From Lachnospiraceae bacterium (lineage in GTDB: Bacteria > Bacillota > Clostridia > Lachnospirales > Lachnospiraceae): a stretch of DNA of 64,000 bases. Below the pieces are notes generated by a model that was given only the letters and a program-made list of their open reading frames with translations, was not told where the DNA came from and ran no database searches. The stretch covers positions 1 to 64,000 of the forward strand of contig JAAZZQ010000078.1 of assembly GCA_014239155.1 (NCBI GenBank), in the 5' to 3' direction. Shown here in pieces: positions 55,590-64,000 of the stretch. Each line of letters starts with the position of its first letter. Positions within the stretch are counted from its first letter, which is position 1. A program made the position numbers and the translations under genes.

Positions 55590-58500
55590 ACTTTTCTCTC
55601 CTCTCTACAACAGATTGAATCCAATTGAGGTATATTTTTTCTCTTGTTTCATTTTCATCTTGTTGTATACTCATATCCTTCATAAAGCATTGGCTTAAGG
55701 CAATTGTTAACTGTTTGGTAGGAACCTTAATAATCTGCGCAATAATTCTGTTTAACATATCTGTAAGTTCATCATTATCCATCGCTGTCAAAGCACTATT
55801 CTCAACACGCGCCCGAACGCCTAATATATCCGTTATACGTCTTGAAAGTTTTCGGAAATTTTCATCTTTCCAAATAACAAGAGAGTTCATTTCTTTATAT
55901 TCCGCTATTTGTTCTTCCACAAATTCATAGTTTGATGATGATAGTCCCAACACGTCAAGTCCATTTTCAATACATTCAATAGAAAACGCTAAATGTTCGT
56001 TCACTCTCCCTTGAATCAAAAAATTAATTAGCTGTTCTTGTATATCTATATAATTTTCCCTAGCGCCATCGCCTGTAAAATCATATGCTTTTTCCATAAT
56101 ATTACATTTGCTTACCTGAACAAGCACTGGCTCAACCCAGTCATTTTGATATACAGCCGCTACACCTCTTTTCAGCTTTGATAATTCTTCTATCTGTTCT
56201 TCATCCAGACCAGCCGCATATCCAACTAATTCCCGATCACTCCTATCTGGCAATCTTAAAATAATCTTTGTATTTGTATTCCTGATAACAGATATATCCA
56301 GCAAACCTGGTGACTGATCAGCTATAATGAAACCCTCTCCATAAGTTCTCATTTCAGCAATTGAGTTTGCAAGTAACTCCACCGATTTCCCCAACAAATT
56401 GGCGTTTTCTGTAGATTGCTCCATAGAAGTTCTTTTTAAGAGATTATGTGCCTCCTCTAACACAGTAAGGTGTGATAAAGGACTGTTAATTTTGCCAGAT
56501 GACATGCGATATTCATTTAATTTTAATACCAATAATCCCATTATCAGTGATTTCGTTTCCGTCGAACCAACACGACTTAAATCAACAATAACATTCTTAT
56601 CAAATAAATCTCGCTCACTTAAATCATCCTTGCAAAAAATTAATCCATTTAATCCATTCGTCAACGATCTTACACGTGTTAACAGAGCTCCAGAGTAATC
56701 ACCTTTACTGTCGGAAGAATACTTTGACTCATTTATTACAACTTCTATCTGTTCGAGTAAATCGGCAAAATTCGGATATTTATTACCTTTTGCATTTTCG
56801 GAAGTTCCTAAATTCCATCCTGCAGCAACATACGCTTTCTCCATTGACTCTTTTAATATTGCAGGCATCGCTGCATACATCGGCCAGCAGACATTGAAAA
56901 TTTCCACCAATCTATCTAAATGCTCTAGCACATGAATATCTTCAGAAAACTTAAAAGGATTAATCCTTAATAAATTCATTTTCTTTGGGTTTGTGCCATA
57001 CACACTAACATCAGCAAACTGTCCGAAAATATTTTTATATTCACCTTTGGCTGGCTCAACAACAAGAAATGGAATGTTATATACACTTCTTAGTTGATTT
57101 AATATTTGATAAACAGTGTTGCTTTTGCCAGAACCTGTAGAACCTGTCACAAATGTATGCATTGTTAAGGAATTACAGTCCAGATGGACTTCTGTTTCCG
57201 TTTCTTTTCCCATGCTAAACACTTTTCCAAGACAAAAATCTTTGCTGTGCAGTTTCTGATTGTACCTGACAACTTCCTTGCCAAAATCTGCATGTTCTAT
57301 AACAGGAAAACCACATACTGATTTCCTAGGCAGCCCCATATGAATTGCCAATTCATTGCTGCTAACCAAAGAAGCCGCTGTTATGGGAACTGATATTGTG
57401 TCAGATGCATATTTAAAAACTGGATGAATAAAATTAGTAATATACTCACGTAAAACAGGCAATTGGTTCTGATTATTTCTTCCCCAAAAGTTTATTGCCG
57501 AAGTTTCGACTCCTGATTTTTCCCCTTTCATAAGCGCTTTATACGTTCCTGCTGCCATTTCCGCTGTTTCCTGACTATCCGAAAGAAAGTATGCTGCACA
57601 TTCCCACATTCCTATACTTTCACATTCCTCCATACGTTTCAATTGAAGATCAATTCTTTCTAAAACATTCACTAACGACTTATTCTGCAAAGTCAATTGC
57701 AGATTATCCGAAGAACCAGTTGTGATACCTTTTGTTCGAGTTTCGTTTTCTGTTGTACTTTCATTTTCTGTATGCGTTTCACCATATGATGTGGAATTAT
57801 TCTCTGAATATTCTTCCGTTGTTGAAGTTCCTTTTGTTATACTTTTGGGATTAAATGCATTAAGCCCTATATGCCCGACAGTTATTGCCCCAGCAACAGC
57901 AATACTAGCTCCCCCTGTTAACGGAGCTGTCACAAGACTTGCAACCCCCAACGCAGCCGTTCCAAGGCTTTTGGCCAAAGCTCCTAAAGAATCTGTCTTT
58001 GTCATTCCATGATTTTCACTTGTACTCTTTGAATAATTCTTTCCAGTCTGTGTTGATGTATTTGTTGCGTGCGAAGATCCTATTGTCTTTCCATGTGAAA
58101 AAGCATCTGACACACTTAATGCTGTGCTTGTCCCATAAGATATCTGCATATTTGCAAAAGGAGACAATTGTGTGTAAATGGTTTCATAAGCCTGCCGGGT
58201 TTGCTCCAATTGCTCCATTGGTGTACTCTTAGCCAAAACAACTGCCGTATATTTTTGCCCCTGCATTGCAAGTGCCAATTTTTCAAGACCTTGAATAAAT
58301 GTTTCATTATCCTTAAAATCTTTATCTTTGTTTTTTGCAACACAAGACACACTTGCAATATTTTTTGTAGCTATATTGTTTAAAAAATCCTCAGCTTTTG
58401 GGTCAAGCAAATCTTCGGTTTTTACACCCGGAAATTGCCCTGTCAATGCATTTTTCAAAGTATCTTTCAAAGATTTTGTTGTCCGCTTGTCATCCAAAGA

Positions 58501-58893
58501 ACGTACACCCATATAAAAATCAGTTTTTTGCCCATCACTGTCTACAATAATAAATACACTGCAATTTAGGTTTTGAACCGCATTAAAAACAGAAGCAAAC
58601 TTATAGGTTGAATACTCATTCTTTTGATATACCATTTCTGTAATTTTAAATAAACGGATATCTCCGATATTCTTCAAATTTTTATCTAATGGAACAATCT
58701 CTAAATCCGTTAGTTTTTGCAAATAATTTTTAAGTACAATGTCATCGACAAGTTTACTTGCTTCCTCTAAACCATTTTGAAACGTATAATAATTTGGTAC
58801 TTTGCTTTTGAACTGATTTGCAGAAATAACTTCCTGATTGCTTTTTATAGCAGGCATATTATTCTCTCTACCTAGAATAACTGTTTCACTCAT
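55573..58893 (-). CDS. HerA/FtsK-superfamily pumping ATPase with a hydrophobic Ser/Thr-flanked insert
   Basis: 1106 residues. Residues 1-250 are an uncharacterised N-terminal domain. Residues 255-300 and 350-400 are low-complexity Ser/Thr/Asn-rich segments flanking a 45-residue Ala/Gly-rich hydrophobic stretch (302-346). The ATPase lies at about 550-930: Walker A TGSTGSGKSNT (583-593), FLVVEPAKGEYKN, Walker B LTVLEEAHNLL (809-819), and sensor/arginine region ADQSPGLLDISVIRNTNTKI. The DUF87/HerA family pumps DNA or polypeptide through hexameric rings. Helical C-terminal ~170 residues. It overlaps the membrane-protein gene upstream by 4 nt and the HNH gene downstream by 17 nt. Confidence 0.82.
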   Translation of the reverse strand: MSETVILGRENNMPAIKSNQEVISANQFKSKVPNYYTFQNGLEEASKLVDDIVLKNYLQKLTDLEIVPLDKNLKNIGDIRLFKITEMVYQKNEYSTYKFASVFNAVQNLNCSVFIIVDSDGQKTDFYMGVRSLDDKRTTKSLKDTLKNALTGQFPGVKTEDLLDPKAEDFLNNIATKNIASVSCVAKNKDKDFKDNETFIQGLEKLALAMQGQKYTAVVLAKSTPMEQLEQTRQAYETIYTQLSPFANMQISYGTSTALSVSDAFSHGKTIGSSHATNTSTQTGKNYSKSTSENHGMTKTDSLGALAKSLGTAALGVASLVTAPLTGGASIAVAGAITVGHIGLNAFNPKSITKGTSTTEEYSENNSTSYGETHTENESTTENETRTKGITTGSSDNLQLTLQNKSLVNVLERIDLQLKRMEECESIGMWECAAYFLSDSQETAEMAAGTYKALMKGEKSGVETSAINFWGRNNQNQLPVLREYITNFIHPVFKYASDTISVPITAASLVSSNELAIHMGLPRKSVCGFPVIEHADFGKEVVRYNQKLHSKDFCLGKVFSMGKETETEVHLDCNSLTMHTFVTGSTGSGKSNTVYQILNQLRSVYNIPFLVVEPAKGEYKNIFGQFADVSVYGTNPKKMNLLRINPFKFSEDIHVLEHLDRLVEIFNVCWPMYAAMPAILKESMEKAYVAAGWNLGTSENAKGNKYPNFADLLEQIEVVINESKYSSDSKGDYSGALLTRVRSLTNGLNGLIFCKDDLSERDLFDKNVIVDLSRVGSTETKSLIMGLLVLKLNEYRMSSGKINSPLSHLTVLEEAHNLLKRTSMEQSTENANLLGKSVELLANSIAEMRTYGEGFIIADQSPGLLDISVIRNTNTKIILRLPDRSDRELVGYAAGLDEEQIEELSKLKRGVAAVYQNDWVEPVLVQVSKCNIMEKAYDFTGDGARENYIDIQEQLINFLIQGRVNEHLAFSIECIENGLDVLGLSSSNYEFVEEQIAEYKEMNSLVIWKDENFRKLSRRITDILGVRARVENSALTAMDNDELTDMLNRIIAQIIKVPTKQLTIALSQCFMKDMSIQQDENETREKIYLNWIQSVVERREKYDRKF

Positions 58894-59453
58894 TTATTGC
58901 CTCCATTCAATGCAGCAACTGTTCCTCCTCCGACTACTGCTCCAACAATTACACCACCGACAATTGTAACTCCTGCTATTGATGCAGCAACACCTCCAAA
59001 TACCCCACCTGCTATGGCACCAGTAGCGACTTTTGGTCCTAAATAGCTGCCGTCTAATTGATCCTGCTGTTTTTTCTCTTGATAACTCATATGCTCGCGC
59101 TCTTTCGGTGTATATTTTGTTCCTTCATTACCAGCATTGCTATAAGAGGCTTTTGTTACAGGATACAAATAACGTACAATTTCTTTGACATGCGCAATTC
59201 GTTGTTTTGAAAAATTTCTAATTAATTGAACCATTTGTTTGTCCATATAATTACTATCCCAATAATTCTTATTTTCTTCAAATGCCCTGCCATCATGAAC
59301 ATCATATAAACCATGCAATGCTGCCGCCGCCTTTTCCATCTCATAAAACTCCCTAAAAGACGGATCCACAAGAAGGCTGTCTTTCATCATAATACGGACT
59401 CGTCGTGTATTTCCGGCAGTTACTGCTTCGTAGAATGCATTTGTTAACGCCAT
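58890..59453 (-). CDS. Small protein with a C-terminal glycine-zipper membrane segment
   Basis: 187 residues. Residues 1-140 are soluble, charged and largely helical (YDVHDGRAFEENKNYW, QRIAHVKEIVRYLYPV). Residues 140-182 are an Ala/Gly/Val stretch with GxxxG spacing (GAIAGGVFGGVAAS and IVGGVIVGAVVGGG), a glycine zipper able to form a tight helical hairpin or oligomeric pore in membrane. I do not recognise the family. GGAGG precedes the ATG, and it overlaps the HerA-like gene by 4 nt. Likely membrane anchor or pore of the operon's complex. Confidence 0.7.
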   Translation of the reverse strand: MALTNAFYEAVTAGNTRRVRIMMKDSLLVDPSFREFYEMEKAAAALHGLYDVHDGRAFEENKNYWDSNYMDKQMVQLIRNFSKQRIAHVKEIVRYLYPVTKASYSNAGNEGTKYTPKEREHMSYQEKKQQDQLDGSYLGPKVATGAIAGGVFGGVAASIAGVTIVGGVIVGAVVGGGTVAALNGGNK

Positions 59454-59465
59454 TTTATTCTCCTC

Positions 59466-61760
59466 CTATATCTCAAGTATTGATTCAACCTCAGCTTTAA
59501 TGGTTTCTAACCATACCAATTTGCGTTCTGACTCTCTAATACGTTCTTCTGCCTTATCCTTGTCTTTTGCATAACTTTCTAATTCGGACAGTTTTTCTTT
59601 TAAAATACCATCTAGTCGTTTAAACTCCTTTTCAAAACGCTTTGCAATACGATTTGACTGCTTTAAGGCATAAGCACAAGCATTGTCTCCATTGTCATAT
59701 ACGGACTCTTGTATAGGCGCCAAAAATTCCTGTGCTAATTCCGAAGCATCTACATACTTAACAGTTTTATACTTTGTACGATAATGCCCTTTTTCCTGAA
59801 ACCACGTCCAAGGTTTATACCACTTCTTGTCTGTATTCTCAACCCACTCTTTGCCATCTTCAACCTGCTTTGACTGAATAAGATTTTTAATTGAAAAATC
59901 ATCTGCCATCACTACACTGCTGCCCATAAGTTTTAATGGCTCAATACTGATTCCCGACAAACCTTTTAGATCAATCTCCTCCGTTAACGAAGCCAACTTG
60001 TTTCTATATTCGTTTAAAAGATCATTTCCAGTCTTCTCAAGGCTATTTTTAATAAGCTCATCCATATCTGCCTGAAAATCAGGCTCAAGTTTTTTGGCAA
60101 ATTTCTCTAATCTGGCAACTTCGTCCTCTGCATCATCCACATCTAATTCTTCCCCACGCAGTTTATCAATACGTTTTCCGATTTTTTTCTGATACTTTTG
60201 AACAATTTTATCTATCACATCTTTTGCCTCGTCATTTACCTTGACCACTGCATCTTCAATAGCACCTTTAAATTTTTTGGCAGCGCTGACATCATCTACT
60301 TTTTTTCTAATATTCGCAATTTGCGCTGCTATCTTCTCACTCTCATCTCTGTTTTGAGCAAGTTCACGTTTAGTCTCTTCAAAGCATCCGACTTCATCCA
60401 ACTTGTGCATAAAAGTATCAACAATATTCTTAATTTTTGCAGTCTTCGCATATTTCTGTACATATTGGCGAATCGCTGCTTCTATTGATATAATACCTGT
60501 ATGTATTAAAGCCTCCGCATTTGCATCCTGCTTTTCTTTGGCTTCTGAAAGCTGGTTATTAATTTCCCCGCGGATACTAGAAGGAAGCGGCGCATAATTT
60601 TCAAAGTGCAATGTCTCATTTCTATTTAGTTTTCGTACTTTCATTTCTGTTTCATCTATGGTATCCTCATCAATTTCTGCACCACCAGAAATCAAACGAA
60701 CATTAAGTGCCGGAAGTGCCGCCGCCGGAAATAAGTTTGGATTATAAATCTTATGACTTTCCAAATATGTACGAACACGTTCTAGGGTCTGTCCAACATC
60801 ACCATCTTCTTTTTTTCTGTCATCCATTTTATTTACAACGAAGATAAACCTGTCCTTAGACTGTTTTCCACCAACTTTCATACTCTCTGCAACACGCTCC
60901 AATAACCGATTATCATCATCGGAGCCAAAAGTGCCTTCCATAATATATAAAACCAACGATTTTGAAGATTTACTTAAAAATTCTGTCTGCACTTTTTTAT
61001 GATCTGTATTTCTAGCGTTATTCGGTCCCGGCGTATCAATTAATACCAAAGAAACATCTTCCGATGATACAAATGGAATATTTCCATTTACTTTTATAAC
61101 GGATACATTCTCGTTGTCATTTAAACGCTCCATAATTGGGTAAGTTAATTCTTTATGAGATTCAATCATATGGTTCTCTTTATCATAAACTTCTGCCTGC
61201 CATGATTTTGTTTCCTTTGTTGTATCCTTAATTCTTGTGATAATGGCAGTACATGCCTCTTGTTTTGACGGCATAAGCTTACAGCCAAGCATAGAATTAA
61301 TCAGTGTTGATTTCCCTGCGCTCATGGTTGCTACAACACATACCTCAAAGTCACTGCTTTTTGCAAGCCGAAAAGCATTTAATATTTCCTCATCTCTCAG
61401 CTCATCAAATGGTCCCTGTTGAATTTTCTCAAATACCTGATCAATAAGCCCCTCTTTGTCAGATGTTTCTTTTGCAGCGATTCGTTCGAGCGCTGCTGTT
61501 AATTTTCCTTTTTCATAAGCAATAGTAAATACTTCTGTTAAATCCTCATAATCTAAAAGAGTGCCATGAAATGTAATCTCAAACTCTCTGTCATTATACT
61601 CGTCAATAAGAAGATCCGGCAACTCTTCGACCCATTCCTGAAATCTTGAGCCAGGAGTGATTTTTTCTCCAAGTTTACTATTCTGTGCTAATTTTTTGCC
61701 CTCAACAGTCACCTCTGTCTGCAAATTATAAGGGTTGTATTTGATAAATACCTTTTTCAT
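59466..61760 (-). CDS. Dynamin-like GTPase, large
   Basis: 764 residues. The first ~130 residues are an N-terminal domain of unknown type (SRFQEWVEELPDLLIDEYND). The dynamin-family GTPase domain follows: G1 ATMSAGKSTLINS (144-156), G2 Thr in EACTAIITR, G3 LIDTPGPNN (240-248), G4 VNKMDDR (309-315). The C-terminal ~400 residues are mostly helical coiled coil (about 440-560 and 700-760), as in bacterial dynamin stalks. A Trp-rich patch (KWYKPWTWFQEKGHYR, near 660) may contact membrane. It starts within the stop of the smaller GTPase gene (4-nt overlap) and has GGAGG upstream. Confidence 0.85.
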   Translation of the reverse strand: MKKVFIKYNPYNLQTEVTVEGKKLAQNSKLGEKITPGSRFQEWVEELPDLLIDEYNDREFEITFHGTLLDYEDLTEVFTIAYEKGKLTAALERIAAKETSDKEGLIDQVFEKIQQGPFDELRDEEILNAFRLAKSSDFEVCVVATMSAGKSTLINSMLGCKLMPSKQEACTAIITRIKDTTKETKSWQAEVYDKENHMIESHKELTYPIMERLNDNENVSVIKVNGNIPFVSSEDVSLVLIDTPGPNNARNTDHKKVQTEFLSKSSKSLVLYIMEGTFGSDDDNRLLERVAESMKVGGKQSKDRFIFVVNKMDDRKKEDGDVGQTLERVRTYLESHKIYNPNLFPAAALPALNVRLISGGAEIDEDTIDETEMKVRKLNRNETLHFENYAPLPSSIRGEINNQLSEAKEKQDANAEALIHTGIISIEAAIRQYVQKYAKTAKIKNIVDTFMHKLDEVGCFEETKRELAQNRDESEKIAAQIANIRKKVDDVSAAKKFKGAIEDAVVKVNDEAKDVIDKIVQKYQKKIGKRIDKLRGEELDVDDAEDEVARLEKFAKKLEPDFQADMDELIKNSLEKTGNDLLNEYRNKLASLTEEIDLKGLSGISIEPLKLMGSSVVMADDFSIKNLIQSKQVEDGKEWVENTDKKWYKPWTWFQEKGHYRTKYKTVKYVDASELAQEFLAPIQESVYDNGDNACAYALKQSNRIAKRFEKEFKRLDGILKEKLSELESYAKDKDKAEERIRESERKLVWLETIKAEVESILEI

Positions 61761-63061
61761 ATTGTTCCTCCAAATAATATTTTTTCAAGACCGTACAGCC
61801 CACATCTTTTACTCATCTCTGTTGCTTCGCCATCACCAGACTCTATCTGTATTCCATTGTAGTATTTTGAAAGATCATACACAGGTTTCCTAAACTTTTT
61901 CATATATAAAGAATACGCGTCCAATTCATCATCCGTTAATTTATCACCATAAGATTTTCTTTTTATTAACAGTGCAAAATATGCTGATATCGGGCAAATA
62001 ATTGGATTTTGAAATCCAAGCATGGCTAAATCATTTTTTACTTTGTTCAAACTTATTGATATATTATCATCTGCTATATGAAAATCATCCAATTTGTTCA
62101 ATATAAAAATAATCTTATCTTTCTGGACATTTTCAGAAATCCATTTTAAATGTGCAATTTCTTCCTCTGTCCCAAGTTTATTTGCATTTAAAATGTACAA
62201 CACTTTTTCATATTGTTCCTTCTTAAGTGCCTTTCGGGAAATTCTTCCATGATTTCGATTGATTGCCGAGTTTACCCCCGGCGTATCAATGATGCATAAG
62301 CGATACTTTATTTCATCCATCCCTCTAAAAAACGAAGCGATATTTGTTTCATATTCCCATGAAATGTCTTCCAAATCATCAGAGGATGCATTCATTGTAT
62401 AAGTATCGTTTTTCAAGTGAATACAACCATCTTCAAATGGCTTGTTGTACAAGTAACATTTATTGCCAGTGCAAACCTCTTGTGATGTCCTAGTCAACGG
62501 CTTCCCTATCAGCGCATTTATAAGTGTTGATTTTCCTGCACTCATATTTGCCGTCACAATATACCTTTGCATCGGCTTTTTTAAAAAACTATAATTTTTT
62601 CTAAATTGCAAAATCAGTTCTTTCGCAAAAGCTATAGATATACAGTCCACTTCATCACCACCCTTTAAGGCTTGAAGCAGGATACCAAACTTTTTCCTTT
62701 GAGGCTTTGTCATAAACTTTTGCATTTCCTCTGACACTTGTTCTATCAAAGAATCATCCATAAGAATTAGCGCGATATCACACATAAGCCAGTATCTGTA
62801 TCTTCTTTGTGACCGATTATTTTTAATTATACTATGTACTATATCTTCTATTATTGAATCCTTTTCTCCAATCACCTTATTCTTTAGAAACTTTTTCCTG
62901 TATTGTTCCAAACGGGAAATAGCATACTCATCTGCAACTTTATCTTTCACGAAGTATTCTAAAGCCAAATAGTATTGCTTTTTTGATTTCGTTCTAGCAT
63001 TACTCATTGGGTGTTGCGCAAGAGCAACTGATGTTGTAAATCTTACTGTTTTGTCTATCAT
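61757..63061 (-). CDS. Dynamin-like GTPase, small
   Basis: 434 residues from the upstream ATG, or about 416 from a second ATG at 63007. N-terminal ~165 residues are helical. GTPase motifs: TANMSAGKSTLINALIGK (G1, 170-187), TSQEVCTGN (G2), IIDTPGVN (G3, 258-265) and LNKLDDF (G4, 321-327). It lacks the long coiled-coil C terminus of its neighbour. Bacterial dynamins often act as unequal pairs that bridge membranes. First large gene of the operon; neither ATG has a good ribosome binding site, while a short TTG-started frame with AGGAGG overlaps it (see 63000-63119). Confidence 0.85.
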   Translation of the reverse strand: MIDKTVRFTTSVALAQHPMSNARTKSKKQYYLALEYFVKDKVADEYAISRLEQYRKKFLKNKVIGEKDSIIEDIVHSIIKNNRSQRRYRYWLMCDIALILMDDSLIEQVSEEMQKFMTKPQRKKFGILLQALKGGDEVDCISIAFAKELILQFRKNYSFLKKPMQRYIVTANMSAGKSTLINALIGKPLTRTSQEVCTGNKCYLYNKPFEDGCIHLKNDTYTMNASSDDLEDISWEYETNIASFFRGMDEIKYRLCIIDTPGVNSAINRNHGRISRKALKKEQYEKVLYILNANKLGTEEEIAHLKWISENVQKDKIIFILNKLDDFHIADDNISISLNKVKNDLAMLGFQNPIICPISAYFALLIKRKSYGDKLTDDELDAYSLYMKKFRKPVYDLSKYYNGIQIESGDGEATEMSKRCGLYGLEKILFGGTI

Positions 63062-63119
63062 TAATTTTTACATTTGCCACTTTTGCTTTCTTTTTCAGTA
63101 CCAATATATTGTTTGACAA
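63000..63119 (-). CDS. Possible 39-residue leader peptide overlapping the small GTPase start
   Basis: AGGAGG (63128-63133) lies 8 nt before a TTG at 63119 that opens a frame of 39 codons ending at TAA (63000-63002). The peptide begins MSNNILVLKKKAKVANVKIN. The stop lies 3 nt beyond the second ATG (63007) of the GTPase frame, a classic spacing for reinitiation coupling, and neither GTPase ATG has its own Shine-Dalgarno site. The AGGAGG is the only strong site in this leader, so I infer translation enters here. It could also be fortuitous. Confidence 0.4.
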   Translation of the reverse strand: MSNNILVLKKKAKVANVKINDRQNSKIYNISCSCATPNE

Positions 63120-63133
63120 ATGTAATCCCTCCT

Positions 63134-63592
63134 ATCTATTTATTTTGTCATATCTTATTCATATTACGCGATACTTCTAAACCGTCTTGTTCAACGATGT
63201 CAGCTTACTCAGAAATGCCTTATACTGATGCAACTCTACATAATGCAACCAATAGACTTTCTCATCATAATTATAAACCAACTGGTGGTTATTCACGGCT
63301 TCTGTTTTGGTATTTTCCAGATATATATCTGGCACAACTTGTCTTGTTTAAATGCACTTCTTTCATATATTATTTCTTCCTCCTCTAATTCTCACCCCCC
63401 TTCCATAAGTACATCCTATTCCCATCAAAAAACTTCTCAAATTTTGTCTGATTTTGATATAATAGGCATTTTATCACTTTTTAATAAAAAAATCAAACCT
63501 TTTAAGTATACTTATATTAAAAAATATTACCTTTAACGGCATTATGAGATACTGTTTTTCATCATAAACTATATGTTGGAGGTTGAAAATAT
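63134..63592. promoter_or_regulatory. Divergent intergenic region of the XRE regulator and GTPase operon
   Basis: 459 nt without a credible gene. It holds a perfect 16-bp palindrome CCAGATATATATCTGG (63317-63332) and a 10-bp palindrome AAGTATACTT (63504-63513), both plausible operators of the XRE protein. TATAAT at 63458-63463 on the plus strand is a candidate -10 for the XRE gene, without a good -35. On the minus strand no consensus promoter stands out. Plus-strand open frames here lack ribosome binding sites. Confidence 0.5.
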
Positions 63593-63937
63593 ATGGATGA
63601 TAACACTTTAACAGTTATTGGGTCGCGGATAGCAGAAATACGCCGCCACCATAAAATCACACAAGAATCTTTAGCGGATTCGCTGGGGGTCAGCCCCAAA
63701 CATATCAGTCATGTTGAAAACGCCACTTCCAGTTTTTCCCTAAAGAATCTGATTCAGTTTTGTATGCTCTTTCATTGTAGTCTGGATTACATTATCTTTG
63801 GGGAACAGGATAATGAAGCACTCTCAAAACTGCCTACTGAAATCATAAAGTTACTAAATACCGGAACCATTGAAGAAATCGAACGCCTGAATCGCTATCT
63901 GCAAATCTATATTGAACTCCAAAACAGGCAGGACTGA
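63593..63937 (+). CDS. XRE-family helix-turn-helix regulator
   Basis: 114 residues. A lambda-repressor-like HTH (IAEIRRHHKITQESLADSLGVSPKHISHVENATS, about 13-47) and then a helical dimerisation part ending in EEIERLNRYLQIYIELQ. TGGAGG precedes the ATG. It is divergent from the GTPase/HerA/HNH operon and is probably its repressor. No domain for peptide cleavage or metal binding is seen. Confidence 0.88.
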   Translation: MDDNTLTVIGSRIAEIRRHHKITQESLADSLGVSPKHISHVENATSSFSLKNLIQFCMLFHCSLDYIIFGEQDNEALSKLPTEIIKLLNTGTIEEIERLNRYLQIYIELQNRQD

Positions 63938-64000
63938 CCTCTTTCTTTGAGTGCGATTCTGTCTGTTTTTGTTCTTTTGTCAACTATATACGGTTCTCCT

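Noticed and set aside
55573..58893. Conjugation coupling protein (TraG/VirD4) or VirB4
   Set aside because: The Walker region with EPAKGEY and LEEAHNLL fits the HerA/DUF87 group better, and no other conjugation gene is near.
63074..63536. Two overlapping plus-strand frames in front of the XRE gene
   Set aside because: No ribosome binding sites, atypical composition, and they lie over control palindromes; they look like chance frames in AT-rich DNA.
54555..63937. Integrative element or prophage bounded by attachment repeats
   Set aside because: No integrase, relaxase, phage structural gene or direct repeats flank the GTPase/HerA operon within the window; the right boundary is not visible.
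1..64000. CRISPR array, tRNA, rRNA or insertion sequence
   Set aside because: No regularly spaced direct repeats, no tRNA-like arms such as GGTTCGAATCC in a fitting context, no rRNA motifs, and no transposase or integrase were seen.

Overview
The window reads as chromosomal DNA of a low-GC Firmicute of the Clostridia, most likely a Lachnospiraceae gut anaerobe. Pointers are the spoIIAA-spoIIAB-sigF sporulation operon, GatCAB amidotransferase, a T-box leader on aspS, proteins resembling families common in Lachnospiraceae (DUF4474, DUF6033), and strong AGGAGG ribosome binding sites. Nearly all genes lie on the minus strand; the plus-strand exceptions are a TetR regulator, a PHP phosphoesterase, an SH3-domain surface protein and an XRE regulator. 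The family assignment is inference; no rRNA or tRNA marker is present.

Layout. 0-2.8 kb: an immunity-like protein, a 165-bp palindromic element, and a metallophosphoesterase/DUF4474 pair. 2.8-8.6 kb: gatCAB and aspS, the latter behind a T-box. 8.6-14.8 kb: a compact five-gene acyl-handling cluster (SCP2-like carrier, alpha/beta hydrolase, stand-alone condensation-domain protein, acyl carrier protein, acyl-adenylate ligase) with a TetR regulator facing it across two copies of a palindromic operator. 15-28 kb: housekeeping genes (ilvE, dihydrofolate reductase, beta-CASP hydrolase, DtxR-type regulator, GHKL/LytTR two-component pair, ferritin, PLP decarboxylase, PHP phosphoesterase, TrkAH potassium uptake). 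28-40 kb: sigma-F operon, zinc-ribbon/TPR protein, folC, fapA-like gene, valS behind a candidate attenuator, a surface SH3 protein with a tyrosine-periodic acidic tail, and a histidine phosphatase. 40-48 kb: a maltodextrin locus (MalE, MalF, MalG and a GH13 lipoprotein) with a CcpA-type cre site, then a chemoreceptor. 48-54 kb: a GNAT protein, uvrA and uvrB, with a candidate LexA box.

54.5-64 kb holds the most interesting region. It is one tightly coupled operon of two different dynamin-like GTPases, a small glycine-zipper membrane protein, a large HerA/FtsK-type pumping ATPase with its own hydrophobic insert, an HNH nuclease and a candidate immunity protein. A divergent XRE regulator lies beyond a 0.5-kb intergenic region. 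The 4-nt and 17-nt overlaps imply co-expression of one membrane-associated machine. I infer a defence or toxin-deployment system in which the GTPase pair remodels or senses membrane, HerA acts as a motor and the HNH protein is the effector.

Several families of hairpin-forming intergenic repeats are scattered through the window. One of them sits immediately before the intrinsic terminators of unrelated genes.
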